A stretch of DNA of 17,941 nt, taken from the NCBI GenBank assembly GCA_009925045.1, contig RFQK01000011.1, positions 1-17,941 on the forward strand, read 5' to 3'. The translations under genes and the position numbers were made by a program. This document shows positions 7,604 to 14,859 of this stretch, piece after piece. The stretch comes from Methylococcaceae bacterium. GTDB lineage: Bacteria > Pseudomonadota > Gammaproteobacteria > Methylococcales > Methylomonadaceae. Positions within the stretch are counted from its first letter, which is position 1; each line of letters starts with the position of its first letter. The notes below the pieces were generated by a model. That model was given only the letters and a program-made list of their open reading frames with translations, made no database searches and had not been told where the DNA came from.

Positions 7604-8038
7604 ATGAAGAGATCATCAGTCGCCCTAATTTTAATTACATGCGCCTTGATCTTAGGCTGCAATAAGAGCCAACAGATTAACGGTAGTACCATGAAAACCG
7701 TCAATCGTTCTGTCAGTCACATTAAAGAAAAACTTCCTTTGGACCAAAGAATAGAGTTTGAAGTTTCATTCTGGACTTTACGTGATGACATTAAGGACAA
7801 TGAAGAATTCCTTAAAGCTGTGGACGGCAAAACTCCCGAGCAATTGATTGCTGCAGGTCGTGAGCTGTTTAACAAACGTAAAACCAGCGGTCATAAGGAA
7901 TATGAAAACTTCAATTCATGGGAACAAATGATCGCGCAATACTCTCAAGAGCGTATTGATCAAAATCGTAAAAAAACCCCTGATGCGCGTGACAAAGCTA
8001 ATCCGCATAGAGTGGATTATCAAATGCACTCTATGTAA
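7604..8038 (+). CDS. Small lipoprotein of unknown function
   Basis: A 144-residue protein. Its N-terminus is a lipoprotein signal peptide, MKRSSVALILITCALILGC, with lipobox LILGC and acylated Cys19. The mature part is hydrophilic and mostly helical. It contains a DDIKDNEEFLKAVDGKTPEQLIAAGRELFNKRK segment (residues ~65-97, no more than partial motif certainty) and a basic, Asn/Asp-rich C-terminus. It looks like one of the small DUF-type envelope lipoproteins of gammaproteobacteria; I cannot name the family with certainty. The ATG at 7604 has a strong RBS (AGGAG at 7591-7595, spacing 8). It is divergently transcribed from the GTPase pair across a 51-base gap, and its stop overlaps the stop of the DUF2959 gene by 8 bases. 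Membrane sorting (inner or outer) is uncertain. Confidence 0.78.
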   Translation: MKRSSVALILITCALILGCNKSQQINGSTMKTVNRSVSHIKEKLPLDQRIEFEVSFWTLRDDIKDNEEFLKAVDGKTPEQLIAAGRELFNKRKTSGHKEYENFNSWEQMIAQYSQERIDQNRKKTPDARDKANPHRVDYQMHSM

Positions 8039-8708
8039 TGCGTCTATTCGGTATTGAGGCAGTTAGTTGTTTTTGATCCGAAAGGATAGAGACAAACTGA
8101 CTTGCCTCTTGGATGGTCTTCTCCATTACATCGACCAGCTTAGTAATATCCAGTCCAATCTCAAGGAATTCATTTCTTAATGCAGCAATCGCGTAGGCAT
8201 TCAGATTGTGTTTCATAGACAGCACCTGGTCTTGAAAATCTGCTAACACGGGCTGTATACGTGTTTCTGCCTGTTGTAAGGTTTTAAGCAAGCGAGAATA
8301 TTGCTGGCGCGATTTTTTAAGTTGTTGTTGACTACGAGACTTGAGCAGACGGTTTCCATACAGTTCCAACTCAGCTTCCCATTCCGTAAAAAGCGCCTCA
8401 CTGACATGTTCGATTGCTTCGATGCGCTGGCTCACCTGTTCTGCTTTATACCGACACTGCTCATAATGCCTTTTAAGCAGTTGATAGCGTACTTGTAAAG
8501 GACTGTCATCGACATGAACCAATAATTTGAATTGTTGCAGCGCATCAACAAATTGGTCGCGACTTTCCTTAAGACTGGTACACGCCTGATCGACCTGCAT
8601 TACAACTAAATCACGCTTATGATCACCCAACAGTGTTTCCCGACTTTGATAATAAGCGGTCTGTAGCGGTTTACTTAACAAGTTTTTAAGTAATCTAATC
8701 ATGAACAT
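8031..8708 (-). CDS. DUF2959-family coiled-coil protein
   Basis: A 225-residue, almost all-helical protein. It matches my memory of DUF2959, a family of about 210-220 residues found in marine gammaproteobacteria. Shared blocks are YQSRETLLGDHKRDLVVMQV (~20-39), FVDALQQFKLLVHVDDSPLQ, IEAIEHVSEALFTEWEAELE, and DQVLSMKHNLNAYAIAALRN with the invariant KHNLNAxAIA. It forms extended coiled coils. DUF2959 members often carry a lipoprotein or membrane signal; this one has only a short basic-hydrophobic N-terminus (MIRLLKNLLSKPLQ). Two starts are possible, 8708 and 8702; both lie inside the end of the MfnE-like gene (8 or 14 bases overlap). It is therefore probably translated from the same mRNA as the C1 cofactor genes. 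Function is unknown. Confidence 0.78.
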   Translation of the reverse strand: MFMIRLLKNLLSKPLQTAYYQSRETLLGDHKRDLVVMQVDQACTSLKESRDQFVDALQQFKLLVHVDDSPLQVRYQLLKRHYEQCRYKAEQVSQRIEAIEHVSEALFTEWEAELELYGNRLLKSRSQQQLKKSRQQYSRLLKTLQQAETRIQPVLADFQDQVLSMKHNLNAYAIAALRNEFLEIGLDITKLVDVMEKTIQEASQFVSILSDQKQLTASIPNRRIT

Positions 8709-9252
8709 GTGCTAACTGAGCGTAATTGAGGATTTTAATTTCGAATTTCGATGGATCACAATAGTCTGTAAACGCAGCATCGACGATGCCGTTTTGCTGC
8801 ATTGCGGATAGTTTTGTCAATTGACTTATGGGGGCGGATTTTACCAAGATTAACCGATCCGCTTGCCACCTGGTCGCTAACCATGCGGCTAAACTATCCG
8901 AACTTAGATCCCAAGAATGAGGTAAGCCAGCGCAATCTAAATCAGCTACACGCGGTGACCAAATGCTATGAAGCGCATCACACTTTTGAAACTCCATAGA
9001 ATCAAAAATTGGCATTTTGGGCGACAAACCATGCAGTAACAACGCAGTTTGCTGCATCGCTAAAATCGCCATACGATGGGCGATACTGTCGTTAAACTGC
9101 CAATGGGCCTGGCTCTGTCGGACCGTGTCTGCAAAAGCTCCACCACCGGGTACGATAATAGTGGGTTCTGTCCATCGTTCAATGATTTTCAGGCAATTTA
9201 GAATTTCGTCGTTTTTAACCAGACTACCACCTAGTTTGACGACACACTTCAT
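8695..9252 (-). CDS. MfnE-like amino-acid-kinase-family protein (C1 cofactor biosynthesis)
   Basis: A 185-residue minimal member of the amino acid kinase superfamily. It has KLGGS (residues 6-10) for phosphate binding, the glycine-rich IIVPGGGAFADTV (~32-44) and SSDSLAAWLA (~117-126). The last of these is typical of the small kinase found in methanogens and H4MPT-containing methylotrophs. In Methanocaldococcus the homologue MfnE phosphorylates aminomethylfuranmethyl phosphate to the diphosphate during methanofuran synthesis. In methylotrophs the corresponding carrier is methylofuran. Automated pipelines often call such proteins aspartate or uridylate kinases, but at this length it lacks the ACT domains of aspartokinase. 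The ATG at 9252 overlaps the pabB stop as ATGA, implying translational coupling. The role here is inferred from family and neighbours. Confidence 0.8.
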   Translation of the reverse strand: MKCVVKLGGSLVKNDEILNCLKIIERWTEPTIIVPGGGAFADTVRQSQAHWQFNDSIAHRMAILAMQQTALLLHGLSPKMPIFDSMEFQKCDALHSIWSPRVADLDCAGLPHSWDLSSDSLAAWLATRWQADRLILVKSAPISQLTKLSAMQQNGIVDAAFTDYCDPSKFEIKILNYAQLAHVHD

Positions 9253-10610
9253 GCTTTAAAGCCTTTCAGTAAGCGTAACAAAGCCGCTGCTTTATCAAAA
9301 CATTCTTGATATTCATCTTCCATCACTGAATCACGCACAATCCCACCACCTGCCCAAAAACGAATTTCACCTTGATTATGGACTAAAGTTCTGATGGCAA
9401 TATTGCTATCCATGTTGCCATCGAATCCAAGATAGCCAATTGATCCACAATAGATACCTCTTCGATGAGGTTCCAGTTCTTCGATGATTTCCATGGCACG
9501 AATTTTAGGTGCGCCGGTAATTGAGCCACCGGGAAAACAGCTTTTCAGGATAGTAATCGCGCTCTTGTCAGCGCTTAATTTGCCTGTCACAGTACTGACC
9601 AAATGATGCACAGTGGCATAAGTTTCAATCGCAAATAATTCAGGAACCTTTACGGAACCGGGAATGCAGGATTTACCAATATCATTCCTGAGCAGATCAA
9701 CGATCATGACATTTTCAGCCCTATCCTTGGGATTGTTTTGCAAATCTTCGATTAATGCCTGATCCAGTGCGGTTTCATGGTGGCGTCTGCGTGTACCTTT
9801 GATGGGTTTGGTTTCCACCCATTGATCGTTGACCTGTAAAAATCGTTCGGGTGAAGAACTCAATACCTGCACCGCAGGAAAATTCAAATAGGCGCTAAAG
9901 GGGGCAGCATTGATCTTGCGTAATTCACAATATGCGGTCCAAGGATCACCCTGACAAGGACTTGAGAACCTCTGAGTCAGATTGACCTGATAACAATCAC
10001 CTTCCAGCATGTAATCTTTGATCCGATCAAATGCTTGCGCATAGTGCTGTTTGCTGAGGTTACTTTCAGGTTCTGCCAGAACCGTAAATGGCTCGATTGT
10101 AATTGCAGGGGCCGGTCTTGAAAAAACACTGATCAATTCAGCAATTTTAGAATCATCAAGCAACTGGCTGACTAAGTAAGTTTGTTTAAGCAGATGATCA
10201 ACAATAACTACCCAATGATAAATGCCAACGGCCATCTCGGGGATGTCTTCCCTGTCCGCAACAATGACCGGTAATTTTTCAATGCGACGGCCTAAATCAT
10301 AACTGAAGTAACCAATGGCGCCGCCGTTGAACGGCAGATCATCAAAACCAGATTGCGATGGACCCAAGTAGTGTTGCAGTAACAAAAACGGATCTTCTTC
10401 GCTGATAATTGTCTGACCCTTGTCCATGATGGTCGTCACAGAACCACGACAGCTCAGCGTCGTCACTGGATCGGCAGCTAAAATATCATAGCGACCTTGT
10501 TGGGTGTGGGGATACGCACTATCCAGCCAAACAGCCCATGGACTATGCGCAATATGGGCAAAAATATCAGCGCTATCGGCAAAATAAGGTAATGGATGTC
10601 TAGTCGGCAT
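9249..10610 (-). CDS. pabB: Aminodeoxychorismate synthase component I (PabB)
   Basis: A 453-residue chorismate-binding enzyme that aminates chorismate to 4-amino-4-deoxychorismate, the precursor of p-aminobenzoate. The key discriminator is PIKGT at 269-273. Lys271 corresponds to the PabB-specific lysine, where anthranilate synthase has alanine. Other family blocks are KDRAENVMIVDLLRNDIG, GSVKVPELF, FPGGSITGAPKIRAMEIIEE and CGSIGYLGFDGNMD. The length is that of a stand-alone component I, with no fused glutaminase or lyase domain. It sits between the MfnF-like gene (20-base gap) and the MfnE-like gene (ATGA overlap). In methylotrophs p-aminobenzoate is the substrate of RFAP synthase in H4MPT synthesis as well as of folate synthesis, so this location suggests supply for H4MPT. 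PabA and PabC are not in the window. Confidence 0.92.
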   Translation of the reverse strand: MPTRHPLPYFADSADIFAHIAHSPWAVWLDSAYPHTQQGRYDILAADPVTTLSCRGSVTTIMDKGQTIISEEDPFLLLQHYLGPSQSGFDDLPFNGGAIGYFSYDLGRRIEKLPVIVADREDIPEMAVGIYHWVVIVDHLLKQTYLVSQLLDDSKIAELISVFSRPAPAITIEPFTVLAEPESNLSKQHYAQAFDRIKDYMLEGDCYQVNLTQRFSSPCQGDPWTAYCELRKINAAPFSAYLNFPAVQVLSSSPERFLQVNDQWVETKPIKGTRRRHHETALDQALIEDLQNNPKDRAENVMIVDLLRNDIGKSCIPGSVKVPELFAIETYATVHHLVSTVTGKLSADKSAITILKSCFPGGSITGAPKIRAMEIIEELEPHRRGIYCGSIGYLGFDGNMDSNIAIRTLVHNQGEIRFWAGGGIVRDSVMEDEYQECFDKAAALLRLLKGFKA

Positions 10611-10630
10611 AGCTGGATTCTACCATTTCC

Positions 10631-11680
10631 TTAGCTAATCGTTGTTAAACCCGATGCGAGAATTGCTACGGCTACAGCAGGCGCACAGTCACCAGCATCG
10701 ACAGCGTTATCCGCTGTACTGGTGATTAAATCCGCAAAATCGACATAATTAAGCTGGAGACGCTGAGCTATGTTTTTGAGTAAAAAACGCCCCACGCCTG
10801 CGGCAATTAATGTTCGACTCTCTGGCTTATGGATACGTTGCCACTGTCTTACACAAGCCTTTTCGATTAACTCAATTTGTTGAGCCTTTATGTATTCAGC
10901 AAATGCCTGCCAGAGCGTCCAATCTTGTTCTAAGAACTCATATCCAGTCAGGCGGGATAAACGTAAGGCACTGGCTGGCAGTGTTTTGTCACCGCCATCT
11001 GCGGTGTCTGACTGATCATGTTGCGGCTCCAGGTCCTGTGTGATTCGGTAGACATCGGCCATAGTCGCAAAATACTCAGCCATTAAGCCCATAGTTTGAC
11101 CGTTAAAATCAGCCTGTTGACAAATCGCCATCACCGGCGTTCTGACCGCTCCGGTATAAAGCAATTCGCCGGAGACCAAACGCTGGTAATCGGTATAGCC
11201 TAGAGCATCCACCTGATGCTCATGAATGACTAAAATATCCGTTGTGGTGCTACCAATATCAATAAACAAAGCTTCCTGATAATACTGTGCAGCCACACTA
11301 GCACTCGCTAACCAGTTGGCTGAAGCTATGCGACTATAGTCATCAGCCACTAGGTCGGCCGGACTCATAAATCCGCGATTACCCGCATAAATCATAAGTT
11401 CGGGATTGGGTAAGCCATGTTGAAGAGTCCTGATAATGGCGTCCACCCCTTCCTGGCGTGTTTTGAAACAATCAACCAACTCTCCGGTCATTGTCACTGC
11501 ATGCAAGCTAGGAGGCGGGCCAATATTTTCCAAAATGCGCTGGATAGCAAGTTCCAACTGTTCGACACCTTTCCATAAAGGACAAACAGTTTGTTCAACT
11601 TGTTTAACCACGCCATCAACGACTAATGCTGCTTTAAGATGGGCGCCACCCACATCCCAGCCGACCACGGTAAAACTCAT
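10631..11680 (-). CDS. H4MPT-linked C1 transfer pathway protein, MfnF-like (ASKHA / hydantoinase-related)
   Basis: A 349-residue protein of the actin-like ATPase (ASKHA) fold. Phosphate motif 1 is GWDVGGAHLKAAL (7-19), phosphate motif 2 is IDIGSTTTDI (140-149), and an adenosine-type AAGVGRFLL lies near residue 295. A TADGGDK segment sits in the middle. This is the family long listed as 'probable H4MPT-linked C1 transfer pathway protein' because it co-occurs with H4MPT. The methanogen homologue MfnF joins the aminomethylfuran diphosphate to the gamma-glutamyl-tyramine unit of methanofuran. In methylotrophs the phenolic unit is reported to be tyrosine-based. An SD-like AAGGA overlaps the TAA stop of the upstream MfnD-like gene, 12 bases before this start, so the two are probably translated together. 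Family identification is firm; the exact reaction here is inference. Confidence 0.87.
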   Translation of the reverse strand: MSFTVVGWDVGGAHLKAALVVDGVVKQVEQTVCPLWKGVEQLELAIQRILENIGPPPSLHAVTMTGELVDCFKTRQEGVDAIIRTLQHGLPNPELMIYAGNRGFMSPADLVADDYSRIASANWLASASVAAQYYQEALFIDIGSTTTDILVIHEHQVDALGYTDYQRLVSGELLYTGAVRTPVMAICQQADFNGQTMGLMAEYFATMADVYRITQDLEPQHDQSDTADGGDKTLPASALRLSRLTGYEFLEQDWTLWQAFAEYIKAQQIELIEKACVRQWQRIHKPESRTLIAAGVGRFLLKNIAQRLQLNYVDFADLITSTADNAVDAGDCAPAVAVAILASGLTTIS

Positions 11681-11692
11681 AATCCATATTCC

Positions 11693-12667
11693 TTATAAAT
11701 AAACATCAATGGATTCGTTCCATTGGGCTGTGAAGTCATAGCTACGGCCATTGAGTCGATTAAATAATTGCAAATGCGGGCTTATGCCTGTCGCTTGGTA
11801 TAAACCCACGTATGAAGTTGTGAGTCTAGTGTTAATCTCTAAGATCAGGGGGCCTTGTTCTGGGGAGACGATTAAATCAATGCCAATATAGCCCCACAAA
11901 CCCGGCATGATGGCGGCAATCTGATCAACCATAGTCACGAACTGACGTCGAAGTGGGTGTGGAATATTAATCGTACAAGCAGCCAGTGAAAACGCTTGTT
12001 GCTGCTGACGGATATGCTGACGATTACAACTTAATAGATAAGCTGTGCCATCGATAAAGACAGTGCTCAAACTCAAGGAATCGCCTTCAATATAAGGTTG
12101 GACGATTAAATTTTTACCCGGCTGCAAAGTCATTAAGTCTATCTTGTCTGTGATCATACTCCCCTGACAGCCCATACTGTCATTGGGTTTGATGACCCAA
12201 GGGCCTGATGTTAATTCATTGGCGTGATTTAACCATTGGGTTGCAACAACAGGAAGACCTGCCTGAGCCAAAACCTGTAGGGTTTGTAACTTTTGAGTGC
12301 ATAACTGCACTGTTTCAGGCTCTGACAGCCATAATTGTTTATGATGGGCTTTCACACATGCAGCAATTTGGCTGAGCAAATCGTCTTGTTCTGGTGCAAT
12401 GGGTAAGACGGCATCACATTCAGACAGCTGTTGCTCGAAAATAGGCCAAAAATTTGCATCCTCAACCCATGTGACTGCGCAGTTATTGGGTAGCTCAAGA
12501 TCTGTGAAGCGAGGGTCTAATAACAGCACAATTTGGAATTGTTTGTTAAGCTTGAGTTCGTCCAGAATGGCTTGCAACATCTTGCGCCCTTCAATAGCAA
12601 GCGAGACCGGTAATTCCTTAGAATAAAAACCGCCACCACAAATATATTCAAATACTAAAAGTTTCAA
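11693..12667 (-). CDS. ATP-grasp ligase, MfnD-like (tyramine/tyrosine-glutamate ligase family)
   Basis: A 324-residue ATP-grasp protein. It opens with MKLLVFEYICGGGF and EGRKMLQAIL, the N-terminal signature of the MfnD-like group. Central ATP-binding pieces are GPWVIKPNDSMGCQGS (~160-175) and IVQPYIEGDSLSLSTVF. The metal site is in LILEINTRLTTSYVGL (~277-292), with its Glu and Asn. Methanogen MfnD links glutamate to tyramine for methanofuran; methylofuran in Methylorubrum is tyrosine-based and polyglutamylated, so the acceptor probably differs. Translation starts at TTG (12667-12665). No in-frame ATG occurs upstream before a TAA (12703-12701), and a later start would remove the conserved N-terminus. 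A possible RBS is AGGG about 11 bases upstream. The start shares base 12667 with the divergent HisA-like gene. It heads the minus-strand operon. Confidence 0.82.
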   Translation of the reverse strand: MKLLVFEYICGGGFYSKELPVSLAIEGRKMLQAILDELKLNKQFQIVLLLDPRFTDLELPNNCAVTWVEDANFWPIFEQQLSECDAVLPIAPEQDDLLSQIAACVKAHHKQLWLSEPETVQLCTQKLQTLQVLAQAGLPVVATQWLNHANELTSGPWVIKPNDSMGCQGSMITDKIDLMTLQPGKNLIVQPYIEGDSLSLSTVFIDGTAYLLSCNRQHIRQQQQAFSLAACTINIPHPLRRQFVTMVDQIAAIMPGLWGYIGIDLIVSPEQGPLILEINTRLTTSYVGLYQATGISPHLQLFNRLNGRSYDFTAQWNESIDVYL

Positions 12668-13353
12668 TGCGCTTAGACCCTGAGTTTCAATTAATACCTG
12701 TTATAGATCTAAAAGATAGTGATGTGGTTCATGCTAGAGCGGGAAAGCGTGATAGCTATCAGCCTATAGAACAACATTCCAACATCGTTAAAGAAAGTTC
12801 AATCGAAAGTGTATTAAACGCTTTCACGCAATTATTCTCGTTCAAAACTTTTTATATCGCTGATTTGAATGCTATTACTGGTCATGGTGATCATCATTCA
12901 CTCATCCTCACCACTCTGGCGAAACATGCAGACCGGGAGTTCTGGATAGATGATGGTAAACAACAAACTCAAACTTTATACAACGCCGATAATTATAAAA
13001 CAGTGTTTGGAAGCGAAGTGCAAGAATCAGACATACAGGCCATGAAAGATGAGCAGATTCTGTCTCTTGATTTTATGCAGGGTAAATTCCTAGGCCCGGC
13101 CAGTTGGTTTGAGCATCATAGGCTGTGGCCGAAACGGATTATGATCATGAATCTCGATTATGTAGGGAGTCAGAACGGGCCGGATTTCGATACCTTGTCT
13201 GAATTTGTTGTAAGGTATCCAGACAAGCAGATTTTTGCTGCGGGTGGGGTCCGGAATAACGATGATTTATATCAACTTCAAGAAACAGGTGTGGCTGGTG
13301 TATTACTAGCCAGTGCTTTACACCGCAATAAGATCAATTTTGATCGGCTATAG
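12667..13353 (+). CDS. HisA/HisF-related TIM-barrel protein of the H4MPT gene set
   Basis: A 228-residue (beta/alpha)8-barrel protein related to HisA. LIPVIDLKDSDVVHARAG (9-26) corresponds to the first strand, with Asp14 at the HisA catalytic position. FYIADLNAITGHGDH, EFWIDDG, ILSLDF (the second catalytic-type Asp) and IMNLDYVGSQNGPDF follow. AAGGVRNNDDL and GVLLASALH form the phosphate-binding loops. I believe this is the HisA/HisF-related group of methanogens and H4MPT-using methylotrophs, distinct from the histidine-pathway HisA. Its reaction is not established to my knowledge. It lacks his-operon neighbours and is inverted relative to the surrounding C1 genes. No clear RBS precedes the ATG at 12667, and the upstream bases are the other gene's coding sequence, so it may be expressed weakly or leaderless. 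A strong hairpin follows its stop. Confidence 0.8.
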   Translation: MRLDPEFQLIPVIDLKDSDVVHARAGKRDSYQPIEQHSNIVKESSIESVLNAFTQLFSFKTFYIADLNAITGHGDHHSLILTTLAKHADREFWIDDGKQQTQTLYNADNYKTVFGSEVQESDIQAMKDEQILSLDFMQGKFLGPASWFEHHRLWPKRIMIMNLDYVGSQNGPDFDTLSEFVVRYPDKQIFAAGGVRNNDDLYQLQETGVAGVLLASALHRNKINFDRL

Positions 13354-13355
13354 GC

Positions 13356-13387
13356 AAAAAAAACCCCGGTAAACCGGGGTTTCTTTT
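13356..13387. terminator. Bidirectional rho-independent terminator between the HisA-like gene and fae
   Basis: A 9-bp GC-rich stem, AAACCCCGG (13361-13369) with CCGGGGTTT (13374-13382), has the loop TAAA. On the + strand it runs into TTTCTTTT (13380-13387); on the - strand it runs into a T-run complementary to the A's at 13356-13363. It can terminate both convergent genes. Confidence 0.9.
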
Positions 13388-13403
13388 AACGTTAAATATA
13401 AAA

Positions 13404-13919
13404 TTAAACGTTGTTTGTAGCAAATGGGTGTTTTGCTTCTTTTTTAGCAGCAACAACTTCAGCAGCAGTTGGTGAGCCAGCAACAGCACGCTCAATCGCT
13501 TCTTTAGTAGCTTTATAGTTGAATTCTTCAATTTTGGCATCGTCTTCAGCCAACCAGTGAATGAATACACCAACAGAGATGAACAAATCATCAGCTTCTG
13601 CTGCAGGGATAGTGCCGTCTTCTACTGAATCAGCAACAGCCATAGCAACAGCGCGTTGAGCAGGGCCAAACATTTGCACAGCTTGTTTTGCACCTTTGAT
13701 GGTTACTTTGTTGAACAAAATAGTTGCAGGTTTTACCATCAGGTTAGGCGCAACAACAGCCAACAAAGTAGAGAAACCGTCTTTGTTGTTTGTTAAAGCG
13801 TTAGCAAATGCAGACTCAGCAGCTGAACCACGTGGGCCAATGATCAAGTCGATGTGTGCAATTTCGTTGCCTTCGCCAACCAATGATTCGCCAACGCGCA
13901 AGTTTGTGATTTTTGCCAT
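13404..13919 (-). CDS. fae: Formaldehyde-activating enzyme
   Basis: Fae catalyses the condensation of formaldehyde with H4MPT to methylene-H4MPT, the entry step of cytoplasmic formaldehyde oxidation. The 171-residue length and sequence match the bacterial enzyme throughout: [20 protein letters not shown] near the N-terminus with the conserved His22, [52 protein letters not shown] and the C-terminal HPFA. It is a standard Fae, not a Fae-Hps fusion. The RBS AAGGGG (13935-13930) lies 10 bases before the ATG. Codon use is biased to a few codons (for example GCA and GTA/GTT), as in a highly expressed gene. An 88-base gap separates it from orf7, enough for its own promoter, and the bidirectional terminator closes it. 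The order matches that of known methylotroph clusters. Confidence 0.97.
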   Translation of the reverse strand: MAKITNLRVGESLVGEGNEIAHIDLIIGPRGSAAESAFANALTNNKDGFSTLLAVVAPNLMVKPATILFNKVTIKGAKQAVQMFGPAQRAVAMAVADSVEDGTIPAAEADDLFISVGVFIHWLAEDDAKIEEFNYKATKEAIERAVAGSPTAAEVVAAKKEAKHPFATNNV

Positions 13920-13979
13920 TTTAATTTATCCCCTTAAGATAAGAATTAAAGAAAAAATAGACGCTTAGTCCATATTTTA

Positions 13980-14003
13980 TTTTCAGGTATTGTGTACCTA
14001 AAA
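13980..14003 (-). other. Stem-loop in the orf7-fae gap
   Basis: On the minus strand TTTTAGGTA (14003-13995) pairs with TACCT (13989-13985) and then, past a one-base G bulge, AAAA (13983-13980). The loop is CACAA. It starts 5 bases after the orf7 stop. No T-run follows, so it is a poor terminator; it could be a processing or attenuation element. A TAAAAT box (13979-13974) just after it is a weak -10 candidate for fae. Confidence 0.3.
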
Positions 14004-14007
14004 TCAT

Positions 14008-14859
14008 TCAGCTATTTGTGATCAGCTGTTCAAGAAATACAGTGACAAACGTAGCCACAATCATATCGGCTGTTGTACCTGGATTAATTTTATTCGTTTT
14101 GAACCACTTATCCAATGCAATCAAGTCATGCAGGTGGTGCTTAAAGTGACTGCCTTGTAACTGCAAACCTAAGATTGACATCTTTTCCGCGATGATATTG
14201 TCATAAACATGACCATACTTTCGCTGAATATGACTGTCGGGGTGTTTTTTCAGAAACTCCGTATAAAGCAATACAGCAATATGCGCCAAATCAGGGTTCA
14301 AATTCTTTATGGCATTATACTCTAAAACAGTGAAATCAAAAATTTCTCTAAAGTCTGTTACATATTGTTTAGCAATTAAATCTTTTTCACTGGCTATTGC
14401 CATAGCTTCCGTCAAGCTTACATCGGGAACTGCCATAACATCCTGATGTTCTGCCTGACCAAGACCGCCAGGGGATGCAATGCGTATTGCTTGATACACC
14501 CAATCGCAATCGGCATGCGTTGTGGTCGTTAAAACCCTATGCAAGGAGCTTCGCAAGCTCTGCTGTGGCTCTCGTTTTTGAAACGCCTGTATCAGTGGCG
14601 CGCATAACAAAATAATGCCCAAGTTAGTATTGCATGCGACAGCTGCTCGCGTGGCTTTGACCGCATGGTAAATCTTTTCGCCCAATGAGAGATGCTCATC
14701 ACAGAGATAAGGCGCGCTCACCGCTGCACTGATTCTAAAGTCCTGAGCAGTCATATCGTGAGCTTCACTATAAATACTGACATTACCAGGCTTGAACGCA
14801 AGCAACTCTATTTCACATGCCCTAATATAAAGATCCTGCAGGCTTTGATTAAGACTCAT
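14008..14859 (-). CDS. orf7: Orf7, CitG-like (triphosphoribosyl-dephospho-CoA synthase family) protein of the H4MPT cluster
   Basis: A 283-residue protein of the CitG/MdcB family, which otherwise makes the triphosphoribosyl-dephospho-CoA prosthetic-group precursor. Family blocks are ACEIELLAFKPGNVSIYSEA (14-33), HDMTAQDF, TNLGIILLCAPL (~98-109) and GGLGQAEHQDV (~150-160). No citrate lyase or malonate decarboxylase genes are nearby. The gene lies between orf5 and fae as in Methylobacterium/Methylorubrum, where it is named orf7. There it belongs to the set needed for or co-inherited with the H4MPT pathway, and its biochemical reaction is not known to me. A nucleotide or ribosyl transfer in pterin synthesis would fit the fold, but that is speculation. 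Its ATG at 14859 overlaps the orf5 stop by 11 bases, implying coupled translation. Confidence 0.87.
   Translation of the reverse strand: MSLNQSLQDLYIRACEIELLAFKPGNVSIYSEAHDMTAQDFRISAAVSAPYLCDEHLSLGEKIYHAVKATRAAVACNTNLGIILLCAPLIQAFQKREPQQSLRSSLHRVLTTTTHADCDWVYQAIRIASPGGLGQAEHQDVMAVPDVSLTEAMAIASEKDLIAKQYVTDFREIFDFTVLEYNAIKNLNPDLAHIAVLLYTEFLKKHPDSHIQRKYGHVYDNIIAEKMSILGLQLQGSHFKHHLHDLIALDKWFKTNKINPGTTADMIVATFVTVFLEQLITNS

Noticed and set aside
13334..13591. 85-residue minus-strand reading frame across the fae 3' end and terminator
   Set aside because: It is a shadow of fae; it is Leu/Lys-rich low-complexity sequence and crosses the strong terminator.
13980..14003. Stem-loop after orf7 as a rho-independent terminator
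   Set aside because: It has only five AT-leaning core pairs and no T-run on the minus strand. Kept as an unclassified stem-loop.
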